A stretch of DNA of 60,338 nt from HGM04593 sp045661205 (GTDB lineage Bacteria; Bacteroidota; Bacteroidia; Bacteroidales; Bacteroidaceae), in assembly GCA_045661205.1 (NCBI GenBank), contig JAZRFE010000033.1:1-60338 (forward strand). The letters are read 5' to 3'. This document shows, in pieces, positions 17,330 to 26,210 of this stretch. The notes below the pieces were generated by a model. That model saw nothing but the letters and a program-made list of their open reading frames with translations. It had not been told where the DNA came from and made no database searches. The position numbers and the translations under genes were made by a program. Positions within the stretch are counted from its first letter, which is position 1. The number at the start of each line of letters is the position of its first letter.

Positions 17330-17761
17330 ATGGAGAACATTGACAAAAAACAGGCCGACCTTGACCTTAGATACATACGCATGGCAAAAATATGGGCAGA
17401 AAACTCATACTGCAAACGCCGTCAGGTGGGCGCCATCATAGTTAAAGACAAAATGATTATCTCTGACGGATACAACGGCACTCCGTCGGGATTCGAGAAT
17501 ATATGCGAGGACGACAACGGCCTGACAAAGCCCTACGTTCTGCACGCCGAAGCAAATGCAATAACCAAAATTGCACGCTCGGGAAACAACAGTGACGGAG
17601 CCACACTGTACGTAACGGCTGCACCCTGCATAGAGTGTGCAAAACTGATAATACAAGCAGGTATCAAGCGCGTGGTATACTCCGAGGAGTATCGTCTGAA
17701 AGACGGAATAGAGTTGCTGCAAAGAGCAGGCATTGAAGTTGTTCTTTCACAAGTGGATTAA
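17330..17761 (+). CDS. Deoxycytidylate (dCMP) deaminase
   Basis: A 143-residue cytidine/deoxycytidylate deaminase fold enzyme. Zinc ligands and the proton shuttle are visible: His72-Ala-Glu (LHAEANAI), then Cys100 and Cys103 in APCIECAKLI. The N-terminal YCKRRQVGAIIVKDKMIISDGYNGTPSG is the dCMP-deaminase/ComEB signature. The product dUMP feeds thymidylate synthesis. The length is short, as in bacterial enzymes lacking extensions. It is embedded between a lipoprotein and a protease gene, with gaps of 3 and 12 bases, so it is co-transcribed with envelope genes of no obvious metabolic link. Confidence 0.92.
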   Translation: MENIDKKQADLDLRYIRMAKIWAENSYCKRRQVGAIIVKDKMIISDGYNGTPSGFENICEDDNGLTKPYVLHAEANAITKIARSGNNSDGATLYVTAAPCIECAKLIIQAGIKRVVYSEEYRLKDGIELLQRAGIEVVLSQVD

Positions 17762-17773
17762 AATAATATACAA

Positions 17774-19387
17774 ATGAAAAAATATCAGCCCACACTATAT
17801 GTACTCGTAGCACTCATAGGAGTGCTTATGGGTATATACATCTCAAAGAAAGAGAGTATCGAAAAGGCATTCTACAGTCACAACAAGGTAGACGAACTGA
17901 TGAACCTCGTACACACCAATTACGTGGACTCGATGAGTATGGAAGATATTATAGAGCAGACTATGCCCAAGATACTCACCGAGCTTGACCCCCACAGCAC
18001 ATACATCCCCGCCAAAGACCTGGAGGCCACCAATGCCGACCTCAAGGGCAGCTTCAGCGGAATAGGTATCAGGTTCATCATTCAGGACGACACAATACAT
18101 GTGAACGAGGTTATACGCAAAGGACCGTCGGAAAAAGTGGGTCTGATGGCAGGTGACCGCATTGTAACTATCAACGACACACTCTTCGTGGGCAAGATAT
18201 GTACCAACGATGAGGCAATGAAACGTCTCAAAGGCCCCAAAGGCACTGAAGTAAAATTGGGCATCAAACGCATCGGCGAGAAAGAGCTGCTCGACTTTCA
18301 CATCATACGCGACAACATCCCGTTGCAAAGCATCGAGGCAGCATACATTATAAACAACAAATGGGGATATGTGCAGGTGGAACGTTTCGCCGAAAACACA
18401 TTCGCCGAACTGATTATAGCCCTTGCCCGCTTCCAGTTCCGCGGATGTGACGGAATAATCATCGACCTCAGAGGTAACGGTGGTGGCTGGATGGGCATTG
18501 CCCTGCAAATGGCTAACGAATTCCTGCACAAGGGAGATATGATAGTATATACCGAGGGCAAAAACCACCCAAAAGCAGTGGAATATGCCAACGGAAACGG
18601 AAACTTCATGGAGACACCGCTGGTGGTACTCACCGACGAGACATCGGCATCGGCAAGTGAGATTTTCGCAGGAACGATACAGGACAACGACCGAGGAACA
18701 ATCATCGGACGACGCACATTCGGTAAGGGACTTGTGCAGCAGCCATTCGAGTTCAGCGACGGTTCGGCAGTGCGTCTGACCATTGCGCGCTACTACACCC
18801 CCTCGGGTCGCTGCATACAAAAGCCCTACGACAAAGGTGATGACAAAGAGTACGAAATGGACATTGTCAATCGTTATGAACGCGGCGAGTTCTTCTCGCA
18901 AGACAGTATACATCAGAATGACAGCCTTGTATACAAGACACGTTTGGGCCGCACCGTCTATGGTGGCGGAGGCATCATGCCCGACATCTTTGTATCATCG
19001 GACACCACAGACGTAACATCATATTACAGTCAGGCCATTTCGCGCCGACTGATAGCACAATACTGTCTGCGATACAGCGACGCTCACCGCAAGGAGCTTG
19101 CAAACTACCCCACATGGGAGACAATGCTCGAATATTTGCAGTCACAACCCTTGCTCGACGACTTTGTGGCATTCGCCGAGAAGAAGGGACACAAACGCAG
19201 ATACAACCACATAATGAAGTCGCGCCGACTGATTGAGCGTTCAATATATGCAAATATCATGTACGATATTCTGGGCATGTTGGAGCATGTAAAGTATATA
19301 AACACTTTCGACCCCACAGTGCTCAAAGCAATAGAAGTGCTCGAAGAGGGAAAAGCATTCCCCACTGCCCCCGCAGAAAACAATTAA
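17774..19387 (+). CDS. S41 family C-terminal processing protease (CtpA-like), second copy
   Basis: A 537-residue protein with one N-terminal membrane helix (residues ~7-23), then a short helical region, a PDZ domain (~85-170; GPSEKVGLMAGDRIVTINDTLF) and an S41 domain. Catalytic Ser293 lies in DETSASASEIFAG and Lys318 in TFGKGLVQ. Domain order matches the 2112 paralogue, but the linker and C-terminal helical part differ, so the two probably have different substrates. Last gene of the M3 peptidase operon, followed by a strong bidirectional terminator. Confidence 0.92.
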   Translation: MKKYQPTLYVLVALIGVLMGIYISKKESIEKAFYSHNKVDELMNLVHTNYVDSMSMEDIIEQTMPKILTELDPHSTYIPAKDLEATNADLKGSFSGIGIRFIIQDDTIHVNEVIRKGPSEKVGLMAGDRIVTINDTLFVGKICTNDEAMKRLKGPKGTEVKLGIKRIGEKELLDFHIIRDNIPLQSIEAAYIINNKWGYVQVERFAENTFAELIIALARFQFRGCDGIIIDLRGNGGGWMGIALQMANEFLHKGDMIVYTEGKNHPKAVEYANGNGNFMETPLVVLTDETSASASEIFAGTIQDNDRGTIIGRRTFGKGLVQQPFEFSDGSAVRLTIARYYTPSGRCIQKPYDKGDDKEYEMDIVNRYERGEFFSQDSIHQNDSLVYKTRLGRTVYGGGGIMPDIFVSSDTTDVTSYYSQAISRRLIAQYCLRYSDAHRKELANYPTWETMLEYLQSQPLLDDFVAFAEKKGHKRRYNHIMKSRRLIERSIYANIMYDILGMLEHVKYINTFDPTVLKAIEVLEEGKAFPTAPAENN

Positions 19388-19400
19388 AAACATATACAAC

Positions 19401-19434
19401 AAAGAGGGCGTGTGCAGCAGCACACGCCCTCTTT
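19401..19434. terminator. Bidirectional terminator
   Basis: AAAGAGGGCGTGTGC (19401-19415) and GCACACGCCCTCTTT (19420-19434) form a perfect 15-bp stem with a four-base loop. It separates the S41 gene (plus) from the convergent Nudix gene (minus). Confidence 0.9.
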
Positions 19435-19443
19435 CTTTGTGTT

Positions 19444-19944
19444 CTATCCGAATATACGCAGAAACTCCTGCTCGAAATTGGGAGTAAACACTCCTTTGCC
19501 TATTGTCGCCCGAACATCATCCATGCTCCAGAAACGACCACCATCAAGCTCGTCGCTTGGCCTTACCTCGCCGTCGTATGTAGCACGAAAGACATGTACA
19601 AGCTCTTTTTCCCGTTCACTCTCGAACACATACTTTTGCAAAAAGCATGGTTGAGCATCGGCAATTCCCAACTCCTCGCGCACCTCGCGGCAAAGAGCCT
19701 CTTCTATCGTCTCGCCATAATCCACATGCCCGCCAACGGCAGTATCCCACTTCCCGGGTTGAATATCCTTCCACAAGGGGCGTTGCTGCAAATATATGCG
19801 CCCCCGCGAATCGAACAGATGAAGATGCACCACCGGATGCAACAATTTACTGCCATCGTGACACTTGCCGCGCGTAGCACTGCCTGTCACATTTCCCTGT
19901 TCATCGACAATGGGAAATATCTCTTTGTTATTATCCTGTTTCAT
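19444..19944 (-). CDS. Nudix hydrolase (YfcD/IPP-isomerase-like subgroup)
   Basis: A 166-residue protein with a canonical Nudix box: GGHVDYGETIEEALCREVREELGI, spanning about residues 65-88, with REVREELG intact. The N-terminal FPIVDEQGNVTGSATRGKCH and HPVVHLHLFDSRGRIYLQQR resemble the YfcD/isopentenyl-diphosphate isomerase-like branch. Substrate unknown. The start is at 19944: the minus-strand TATCTTTG at 19956-19949 ends four bases before it, so an earlier in-frame ATG at 19977 would be upstream of the transcription start. The mRNA is probably leaderless. Confidence 0.85.
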   Translation of the reverse strand: MKQDNNKEIFPIVDEQGNVTGSATRGKCHDGSKLLHPVVHLHLFDSRGRIYLQQRPLWKDIQPGKWDTAVGGHVDYGETIEEALCREVREELGIADAQPCFLQKYVFESEREKELVHVFRATYDGEVRPSDELDGGRFWSMDDVRATIGKGVFTPNFEQEFLRIFG

Positions 19945-19948
19945 GTTG

Positions 19949-19956
19949 CAAAGATA
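19949..19956 (-). promoter_or_regulatory. -7 box immediately upstream of the Nudix start
   Basis: CAAAGATA on the plus strand is TATCTTTG on the minus strand, only four bases from the ATG at 19944. It decides the start choice and suggests a leaderless transcript. Confidence 0.6.
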
Positions 19957-19982
19957 ATACAAGCGAAGAATATACATAAAAT

Positions 19983-20013
19983 GAACCCCGAAGTTTTTAA
20001 AGCCTCGGGGTTC
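19983..20013 (-). terminator. Hairpin after the tryptophanase-family gene
   Basis: GAACCCCGA (19983-19991) pairs with TCGGGGTTC (20005-20013). On the minus strand it is followed by a short ATTTTAT tract. It lies 38 bases beyond the stop at 20051. Confidence 0.7.
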
Positions 20014-20050
20014 AACATCAATATTTCATACAATTATTCATTGGATGAGC

Positions 20051-21499
20051 CTACAAGCTCTCACCAAAGTCCTTGCGGAATTTCTCGGCAAGCTGCTCCT
20101 GCCAATAACCTTTCTCCTTCAAGCGACCAGAGAAGAAACGCAACACTGTTGGCTCTTCCACCCATTCGAGGCCACCTATGAGGTTACGGTTATCCCACAG
20201 CCATTTTACACGGTCGGCAACATATTTAAGCTGCGAAAGGGTGTAGACACGACGGGGAACAGCAAGACGCATAAGCTCGAGCTCGGAATAAGGCTCTGTG
20301 CCGTCGGGGTTGCGCTGCTCGGAGAGCGTACCACGCTCCATGCCTCGAATACCGCCGGCAATGTAGAGAGCTGCGGCAACTGCTGCGGCAGGATACTCAT
20401 TGTGGGGCATGTCGGGAACAAATGCACCGGCGTTCAGGTGGCAGCCCAATCCTCCGGCAGGGAGAATGACAGGCACTCCATAGTCGTGGAGCTCTTTTGC
20501 AAGATAGTTGATAAACTCGGGGCCCTGATTGATATACTCCATATCGAGGCTCTCGTAAAGTCCCTGCGCCAAAGCCTCCATTGTGCGCACATCCATACCT
20601 CCGTAGGTGAGGAATCCTTCGTAAAGAGGGATGTACTCCACCATCATCTTTGTATATTTGGGATCTTTGCTGGTGATTATACCACCCTTGGCGAATCCAA
20701 GTTTACGCGCCGAGAAGTATATAATGTCGAAGTGGTCGGCAAGAAGATGGTAAATAGTCTTGAGGTCCATATATTTGCAACGTGCCTCACGTGTCTTCAT
20801 AAAGTAGACATTATCCTGCAACAGCGATGCGTCGAGCACACTGATAATGTTGTTGTCGTGGCAGATGTCAGTGACTGCAAGCATATTTTCAAGTGACACA
20901 GGCTGACCGCCAATGAGGTTGGTTCCTGCCTCTACACGCACGAACGCTACATTCTCGGCACCCTTTTCCTTGATTGTCGCCTGCAGTTTCTCAAGGTCAA
21001 AATCGCCCTTAAAGGGATCGTCAGTCTGAGGTTCGAGTCCTTTCTCGGCCACAAGCTCCTCAACAGTTCCGCCCATGCGTGTGATGTGAGCCTTAGTAGT
21101 TGTAAAGTGGAAGTTCATCAAGGCCGACTGCCCAGGCTTCACAAGTGCCGATGCAAGAATATTCTCACATGCACGTCCCTGATGGGCGGGCAACACATTT
21201 TCGGTACCAAACACCTCTTTCACCGCCTCTTTCACTCGGGTAAATGTTTCGGAACCGGCATAGGAATCATCAGCACGCATAGAGGCAGCCATCTGCAAGT
21301 CGCTCATTGCATTCACGCCAGAGTCGGTGAGCATATCAAGATAAATGTCGCGATTCTGAAGAAGGAATGTATTGTTACCTGCCGACTGAATTCTTTTCAG
21401 ACGCTCCTCGACGGGAAGAAGTGATAATTTCTGAATCATACGCACCTTGTGCATCTCGAGTGGCACCTGATTTTGTGCCTGATAAAATTTTACTGCCAT
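20051..21499 (-). CDS. Tryptophanase/tyrosine phenol-lyase family PLP enzyme
   Basis: A 482-residue PLP-dependent beta-eliminating lyase. The family signature is visible: LTDSGVNAMSDLQMAA, DDSYAGSETF, PAHQGRACENI, and the PLP-lysine region IIYFSARKLGFAKGGII. The final third has YGGMDVRTMEALAQGL and RLAVPRRVYT. The family cleaves Trp to indole, or Tyr to phenol, plus pyruvate and ammonia. Bacteroidales commonly encode tryptophanase, but tyrosine phenol-lyase and related lyases share these motifs, so I do not assign tnaA. It is divergent from an AraC regulator across 220 bp, with a possible TACTTTTG box at 21575-21568. Confidence 0.8.
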   Translation of the reverse strand: MAVKFYQAQNQVPLEMHKVRMIQKLSLLPVEERLKRIQSAGNNTFLLQNRDIYLDMLTDSGVNAMSDLQMAASMRADDSYAGSETFTRVKEAVKEVFGTENVLPAHQGRACENILASALVKPGQSALMNFHFTTTKAHITRMGGTVEELVAEKGLEPQTDDPFKGDFDLEKLQATIKEKGAENVAFVRVEAGTNLIGGQPVSLENMLAVTDICHDNNIISVLDASLLQDNVYFMKTREARCKYMDLKTIYHLLADHFDIIYFSARKLGFAKGGIITSKDPKYTKMMVEYIPLYEGFLTYGGMDVRTMEALAQGLYESLDMEYINQGPEFINYLAKELHDYGVPVILPAGGLGCHLNAGAFVPDMPHNEYPAAAVAAALYIAGGIRGMERGTLSEQRNPDGTEPYSELELMRLAVPRRVYTLSQLKYVADRVKWLWDNRNLIGGLEWVEEPTVLRFFSGRLKEKGYWQEQLAEKFRKDFGESL

Positions 21500-21567
21500 A
21501 ATCTTATTTTTTATATTTGTTTAATTATTTCAACATTGGTCGGCGCCATTATTTCCACCGACAAGCG

Positions 21568-21575
21568 CAAAAGTA
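21568..21575 (-). promoter_or_regulatory. Candidate -7 box of the lyase gene
   Basis: CAAAAGTA on the plus strand reads TACTTTTG (TAnnTTTG) on the minus strand, 69 bases from the lyase start. No clear -33 match is seen, as may be expected of an activator-dependent promoter. Confidence 0.4.
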
Positions 21576-21692
21576 TTATTAAACAGATACATGATATATA
21601 CTCATTTTACGGATAAAAATACCTTTTTTACTTTTTTGCAGAAAATATACCAATTCAAGATACCATTTTTACTGCTTAGAAAGAATTATCGC

Positions 21693-21700
21693 TATATTTG
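21693..21700 (+). promoter_or_regulatory. -7 box of the AraC-family gene
   Basis: TATATTTG lies 19 bases before the ATG at 21720, with a T-run (21666-21670) about 22 bases upstream. It rules out the in-frame start at 21591. Confidence 0.5.
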
Positions 21701-21719
21701 TACCATATTTACCGACTAT

Positions 21720-22613
21720 ATGATAAGAAAAATAGAAAACATAGAGCAGTTTAACCGTTTTTTCGGTCAGCCCACGTACCACGCTCAGGTGAGTGTGTGC
21801 AACCTTGCCGACACCAACCCTTCGCTGTTTGAACCTACTGACTTCGGCATGTACTGTGTAGTGTTGATGGATGCAGACTTCGGTGAGCTGCGCTTGCGCG
21901 ATTCCTGCATGCGCTACCAGGCAGGAACGGCATTCACCATGAAGCCCGGCCATGTGATGAGCATGACACTCGACCCAAATGTGCGCCCCAAAGGATGGAT
22001 GCTCGCCTTTCGCCCCGACCTTATAATAAATACGGGATTGGGGCGCGACTTCTACATGTTCAATTTTTTCGATTATGAAGTGTTTGAAGCGTTGAAGCTC
22101 TACGAGGGCGAGCGTCGCATAATGTCGAACTGCTTCAACACCATTCTGACAGAGCTACGCGCCCCCGACGATGAGTTTACCGGCCACATGCTGCGTCTGG
22201 GTATAGGACAGTTGCTGAGCTACTGCCGCAGGTTCTACGACCGTCAGTTCGACACAAAGAAGGTGAGAGCCTCGGAGCTTGTGCGACAGTTGGACTCGAT
22301 GCTCGACAGCTATTTGGCAGACGAGAGCGAACTTCCCCGACGCTTCGGGCCACCGAGTGTGGCTTGGTGCAGCGGACAGTTCCACCTGTCGGCAAATTAT
22401 TTTGGCGACGTGGTGAAGCACGAGCTTGGAATAACCGCTAAGGAGTATATACGCAACAAGATTATGGAAAAGGCAAAGTCGTTGCTCGCCGAGCCTCAAC
22501 TATCAATAAACATTGTTGCCTCAAAGTTGGGATTCAACTACCCCAACCACTTCACACGTTTTTTCAGAAATGCAGCCGGAATATCCCCATCCGAGTTCCG
22601 TCAAGGATTGTAA
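21720..22613 (+). CDS. AraC family transcriptional regulator
   Basis: A 297-residue protein with an N-terminal cupin-like sensing domain (~1-170; pattern DADFGELRLRDSCMRYQAGTAF and MKPGHVMSM) and a C-terminal double helix-turn-helix (~200-297; YFGDVVKHELGITAKEYIRN and IVASKLGFNYPNHFTRFFRNAAG). This is the AraC/XylS fold; the last motif is its signature. The ligand is unknown. Divergent orientation to the tryptophanase-family gene makes that gene a plausible target, by inference only. The start at 21720 follows a -7 box at 21693. A bidirectional terminator follows the stop. Confidence 0.88.
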   Translation: MIRKIENIEQFNRFFGQPTYHAQVSVCNLADTNPSLFEPTDFGMYCVVLMDADFGELRLRDSCMRYQAGTAFTMKPGHVMSMTLDPNVRPKGWMLAFRPDLIINTGLGRDFYMFNFFDYEVFEALKLYEGERRIMSNCFNTILTELRAPDDEFTGHMLRLGIGQLLSYCRRFYDRQFDTKKVRASELVRQLDSMLDSYLADESELPRRFGPPSVAWCSGQFHLSANYFGDVVKHELGITAKEYIRNKIMEKAKSLLAEPQLSINIVASKLGFNYPNHFTRFFRNAAGISPSEFRQGL

Positions 22614-22617
22614 TAAT

Positions 22618-22650
22618 AAAGGCGAGGCAAATTTAATTTGCCTCGCCTTT
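22618..22650. terminator. Bidirectional terminator
   Basis: AAAGGCGAGGCAAATT (22618-22633) pairs perfectly with AATTTGCCTCGCCTTT (22635-22650). It lies between the AraC gene and the convergent manC, with A and T tracts on the two sides. Confidence 0.9.
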
Positions 22651-22668
22651 ATTATTAAATAAGGTTCT

Positions 22669-24009
22669 TTACCACTCCCAATCGAAGCGCACGATATCCT
22701 CCTCGACAAGCGGAGAGCCCATCTGCACCTCTACAATCTGTAAGTCTGTCAATGCCTTTATTGCGTGCTTCTGCCCCTGAGGAATAACAACCACATCGCC
22801 ACGAGAGACGTTGCGTGTCTCGCCATCGAGCACAACGATTCCCTTGCCATCGACAACAGTCCACACCTCTTCGCGGTTGTTATGTATCTGATAGCTGATG
22901 AAACGGTCGCTCTTTATGCACAGCACCTTTGTAAGCGACATACACCCGTCGGAGTACGTGGTGCTGTCGAGCACGCGGTAGCTACCCCAGCGACGCTCCT
23001 CGTACATGGGGCGAGGCGATAGGTGTTCGACATAATTCTTTATATTTTCGCTGTACTCCTTACCGCAGACAAGAATACCATCGGGACTGCTTGCCACCAC
23101 TACATCCTTAACTCCGTTGCAGAATACAGGCATTCCCAATTCATTTACCACGTGAGTATTCACTGTATTCTCGCCCATGGCAACATTGCCGATGGCTGTC
23201 GATGACAGCTCTTCGGTGAGTGAGTTCCATGTGCCCAGGTCTTTCCATTTTCCATTGAAGGGGAGCACTGCCACCGACTCGGCTTTTTCGGCAACCTCGT
23301 AGTCGAAACTGATTTTGGGAAGCTCACCGTAACGGCTGTGCAGCTCTTGGAAAGAGGCTGCCGATATATATTTCTCGAGCACATTAACCATATATCCCAA
23401 TCGGAAGGCAAAGACTCCTCCGTTCCAGAAAGCACCGTCGGCGAGAAGAGCCTCGGCACGCTGAATGTCGGGTTTCTCGGTGAAACGCTTCACGCGAAGA
23501 ATATCCTTGCCGCGATCTTCGGGCAAAGGTACCACATAGCCGAACTTTGTCGAGGCATATGTGGGAGTGATGCCCATGAGCACCAGGTCGGCAGCATTGT
23601 TCTCGACAGCCGCAACCATGTCGGCAATGACATCGAAATACTTGGTTTCGGTGTAGGGGTCGCAGGGCATTATCACCACCACCTCGTCGTTGCTGCACTT
23701 CTTGGCCATGGAAAGATAGCCTGAAGCAAGTGCAATGGCAGGAAAAGTATCACGACGTTCGGGTTCAGTGACAATCTCTACTCCGTCGCCCAACTGATTG
23801 ATTATAATGTCGCGCTGTGACGAGTTTGTCGCAATGGTTATAGTTCCCGACAGACGCGACTCGCCTATCTGACGCACCACGCGTTGCACCATGGATTCGG
23901 TCTCTCCCGAGGGAGATTGCAATAATGGCAAAAACTGTTTAGAACGAGCATTGTTCGACAATGGCCAAAGACGCTTGCCCGAACCTCCTGACAATAATAT
24001 TATCTGCAT
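22669..24009 (-). CDS. manC: Mannose-1-phosphate guanylyltransferase with type II isomerase domain
   Basis: A 446-residue protein that makes GDP-mannose from mannose-1-phosphate and GTP. The N-terminal nucleotidyltransferase domain has the pyrophosphorylase motif LSGGSGKRLWPLS (residues ~5-17) and FTEKPD (KP binding Lys, near 170). The C-terminal cupin (~335-446; VWTVVDGKGIVVLDGE, GDVVVIPQGQKHAI) is the type II phosphomannose isomerase domain. It is slightly short for the family. It is transcribed after fcl, and GDP-mannose is the substrate of gmd upstream, so the three genes form a complete GDP-mannose to GDP-L-fucose module. Confidence 0.92.
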   Translation of the reverse strand: MQIILLSGGSGKRLWPLSNNARSKQFLPLLQSPSGETESMVQRVVRQIGESRLSGTITIATNSSQRDIIINQLGDGVEIVTEPERRDTFPAIALASGYLSMAKKCSNDEVVVIMPCDPYTETKYFDVIADMVAAVENNAADLVLMGITPTYASTKFGYVVPLPEDRGKDILRVKRFTEKPDIQRAEALLADGAFWNGGVFAFRLGYMVNVLEKYISAASFQELHSRYGELPKISFDYEVAEKAESVAVLPFNGKWKDLGTWNSLTEELSSTAIGNVAMGENTVNTHVVNELGMPVFCNGVKDVVVASSPDGILVCGKEYSENIKNYVEHLSPRPMYEERRWGSYRVLDSTTYSDGCMSLTKVLCIKSDRFISYQIHNNREEVWTVVDGKGIVVLDGETRNVSRGDVVVIPQGQKHAIKALTDLQIVEVQMGSPLVEEDIVRFDWEW

Positions 24010-24033
24010 ATCTCTTTTTCCTTTTTCTTTATT

Positions 24034-24978
24034 TTATCTCTCGGCACGCATGGGGTTGTTGAGAAAATCCTCGTATGCTACTTTTATTCCTTCTTTCAGT
24101 TCTGTTTTATATTTCCATCCCATAGCAGCACTCTTTGAAACATCGAGCAACTTTCGGGGGGTTCCGTTGGGTTTGGAAGTGTCCCACAATATCTCACCGT
24201 CGTAACCGACAACATCGGCCACAAGTTCTGTGAGAGCCTTGATGGTTATCTCCTTTCCTGTGCCGGCGTTCACTGTCTCGTTGCCGCTGTAATTGTTCAT
24301 CAGGAAAAGGCAAAGATCGGCAAGGTCGTCTACATAAAGGAACTCGCGCAGTGGTGAGCCGTCGCCCCAACATGTTACAGTAGTAAGCCCGGCCTCTTTT
24401 GCCTCGTGGAAACGGCGTATGAGCGCAGGGAGTACATGGCTGTGGGTGGGGTGATAATTGTCGTTCACACCATAGAGATTGGTGGGCATAACACTTATAT
24501 AGTCGGTTCCATATTGACGATTAAGGTATTCGCAATATTTCAGTCCCGATATTTTTGCAAGGGCATAGGCCTCGTTGGTTGGTTCGAGCGAAGATGTGAG
24601 CAGGCAATCCTCTTTCATGGGCTGAGGTGCCATGCGGGGATAGATACACGACGAACCGAGGAAAAGCAATTTTTTGCAACCATTCTGCCAAGCTGCATGT
24701 ATCACATTCATTTCGAGAATCATATTCTCGTACATAAAATCGGCAAGAGCATTACTGTTGGCAACAATGCCACCCACCTTTGCCGCAGCAAGAAAGACAT
24801 ACTCGGGACACTCGGCAGCAAAAAAAGCCTCAACATCATGCTGACGGCATAAGTCAAGCTCTTTGTGAGTGCGGGTAACGATGTTTGTATAACCGTTACG
24901 CTGCAACTCGCGCACGATAGCCGAGCCTACCATGCCTCTGTGTCCTGCAACATATATTTTTGCACTCTTCTCCATCAT
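24034..24978 (-). CDS. fcl: GDP-L-fucose synthase
   Basis: A 314-residue short-chain dehydrogenase-type epimerase/reductase that converts GDP-4-keto-6-deoxymannose to GDP-L-fucose with NADPH. NADP-binding GHRGMVGSAIVREL lies at residues ~12-25. The catalytic Tyr/Lys pair is in NEAYALAKISGLKYCEYLN, preceded by the Ser of GSSCIYPRMAPQP. Length is normal. Two adjacent ATGs (24978, 24975) could start it. Seven bases after gmd on the same strand. Confidence 0.95.
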   Translation of the reverse strand: MMEKSAKIYVAGHRGMVGSAIVRELQRNGYTNIVTRTHKELDLCRQHDVEAFFAAECPEYVFLAAAKVGGIVANSNALADFMYENMILEMNVIHAAWQNGCKKLLFLGSSCIYPRMAPQPMKEDCLLTSSLEPTNEAYALAKISGLKYCEYLNRQYGTDYISVMPTNLYGVNDNYHPTHSHVLPALIRRFHEAKEAGLTTVTCWGDGSPLREFLYVDDLADLCLFLMNNYSGNETVNAGTGKEITIKALTELVADVVGYDGEILWDTSKPNGTPRKLLDVSKSAAMGWKYKTELKEGIKVAYEDFLNNPMRAER

Positions 24979-24985
24979 GGCGCAT

Positions 24986-26077
24986 CTATTTTACAATTCC
25001 CTTTTCGAGATATTCGGCAAGATTGGTACGGATGTGCATTTCGGCACGTTCGACAGCCACCTTTGCCATATCGGCATCGACCATAATCTTCACAAGCTGT
25101 TCAAATGAGGTCTTCTGAGGGTTCCATCCGAGTTTCTTGCGAGCCTTTGTGGGGTCACCCCAAAGATTAACCACATCGGTAGGACGGAAAAAGTCCTCAG
25201 ACACCTCTACAAGCACACGTCCGGTAGCCTTGTCGATACCCTTTTCGTCTATTCCTTCACCTACGAACTCCAGCTCTATCCCCACATTCTTGAATGCAAG
25301 GTAGCAGAAATCGCGAACAGAGTGTTGTTCGCCTGTGGCAATCACAAAATCTTCGGGCTGCTCGTTCTGCAACATCAGCCACATACACTCCACATAATCC
25401 TTGGCATAACCCCAATCGCGCAGCGAAGAGAGGTTGCCCAGATAGAGTTTGTCCTGCTTGCCCTGTTTGATGCGTGCAGCCGCAAGAGTTATCTTGCGGG
25501 TAACAAATGTCTCGCCGCGACGCTCCGACTCGTGATTGAACAATATTCCCGAACAACAGAACATGTTATATGCCTCGCGATACTCCTTTACAATCCAATA
25601 GCCATAAAGCTTTGCCACCGCATAGGGGCTGTAAGGGTGGAAAGGAGTCTCTTCGTTCTGAGGCACCTGCTCCACTTTTCCATAAAGTTCGGAAGTAGAT
25701 GCCTGATATATACGACATGTGGATGCAAGACCGCACTGACGTACAGCCTCAAGCACGCGCAACACACCCACCGCGTCTACGTCGGCAGTAAATTCGGGAG
25801 CATCGAAACTCACCTGCACATGGCTTTGCGCTGCAAGATTATATATTTCATCGGGGCGAACCTTGGAGATAACCTTTATAAGGCTCATGGAGTCGCCCAT
25901 ATCGGCATAATGCAAATGAAAGGAGGGATGCCCTTCGAGGTGAGATATACGCTCGCGGTAATCGACAGACGAACGTCTTATTGTTCCATGAACATCGTAT
26001 CCCTTGCCCAAAAGAAATTCGGCCAAAAAAGAGCCATCTTGTCCGGTAATTCCTGTTATTAAAGCTGTTTTTGACAT
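24986..26077 (-). CDS. gmd: GDP-mannose 4,6-dehydratase
   Basis: A 363-residue dehydratase producing GDP-4-keto-6-deoxy-D-mannose. The N-terminal GITGQDGSFLAEFLLGKGY is the NADP fold; GTIRRSS follows and is typical of Gmd. The catalytic Tyr-Lys pair is in YSPYAVAKLYGYWIVKEYREAY, with TSELYGKVEQVPQNE just before. First gene of the gmd-fcl-manC unit, with promoter at 26121-26151. The product is used for fucosylated surface glycans or glycoproteins; no glycosyltransferase is in the window. Confidence 0.96.
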   Translation of the reverse strand: MSKTALITGITGQDGSFLAEFLLGKGYDVHGTIRRSSVDYRERISHLEGHPSFHLHYADMGDSMSLIKVISKVRPDEIYNLAAQSHVQVSFDAPEFTADVDAVGVLRVLEAVRQCGLASTCRIYQASTSELYGKVEQVPQNEETPFHPYSPYAVAKLYGYWIVKEYREAYNMFCCSGILFNHESERRGETFVTRKITLAAARIKQGKQDKLYLGNLSSLRDWGYAKDYVECMWLMLQNEQPEDFVIATGEQHSVRDFCYLAFKNVGIELEFVGEGIDEKGIDKATGRVLVEVSEDFFRPTDVVNLWGDPTKARKKLGWNPQKTSFEQLVKIMVDADMAKVAVERAEMHIRTNLAEYLEKGIVK

Positions 26078-26120
26078 TTTTATATTATTTGCATTTATTG
26101 TTTTTCACTATAATAAAAGG

Positions 26121-26151
26121 CAAAAATAATACAAATATTTCAATAGGCAAT
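26121..26151 (-). promoter_or_regulatory. Promoter of gmd-fcl-manC
   Basis: On the minus strand ATTG (26151-26148), 19 bases, then TATTTTTG (26128-26121). The leader to gmd is about 38 bases. Confidence 0.6.
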
Positions 26152-26210
26152 ATAGCCGAACAATTTATTTACAACATTGTTAAAGTCAAAGGAATATACA
26201 ACGATAGAGT

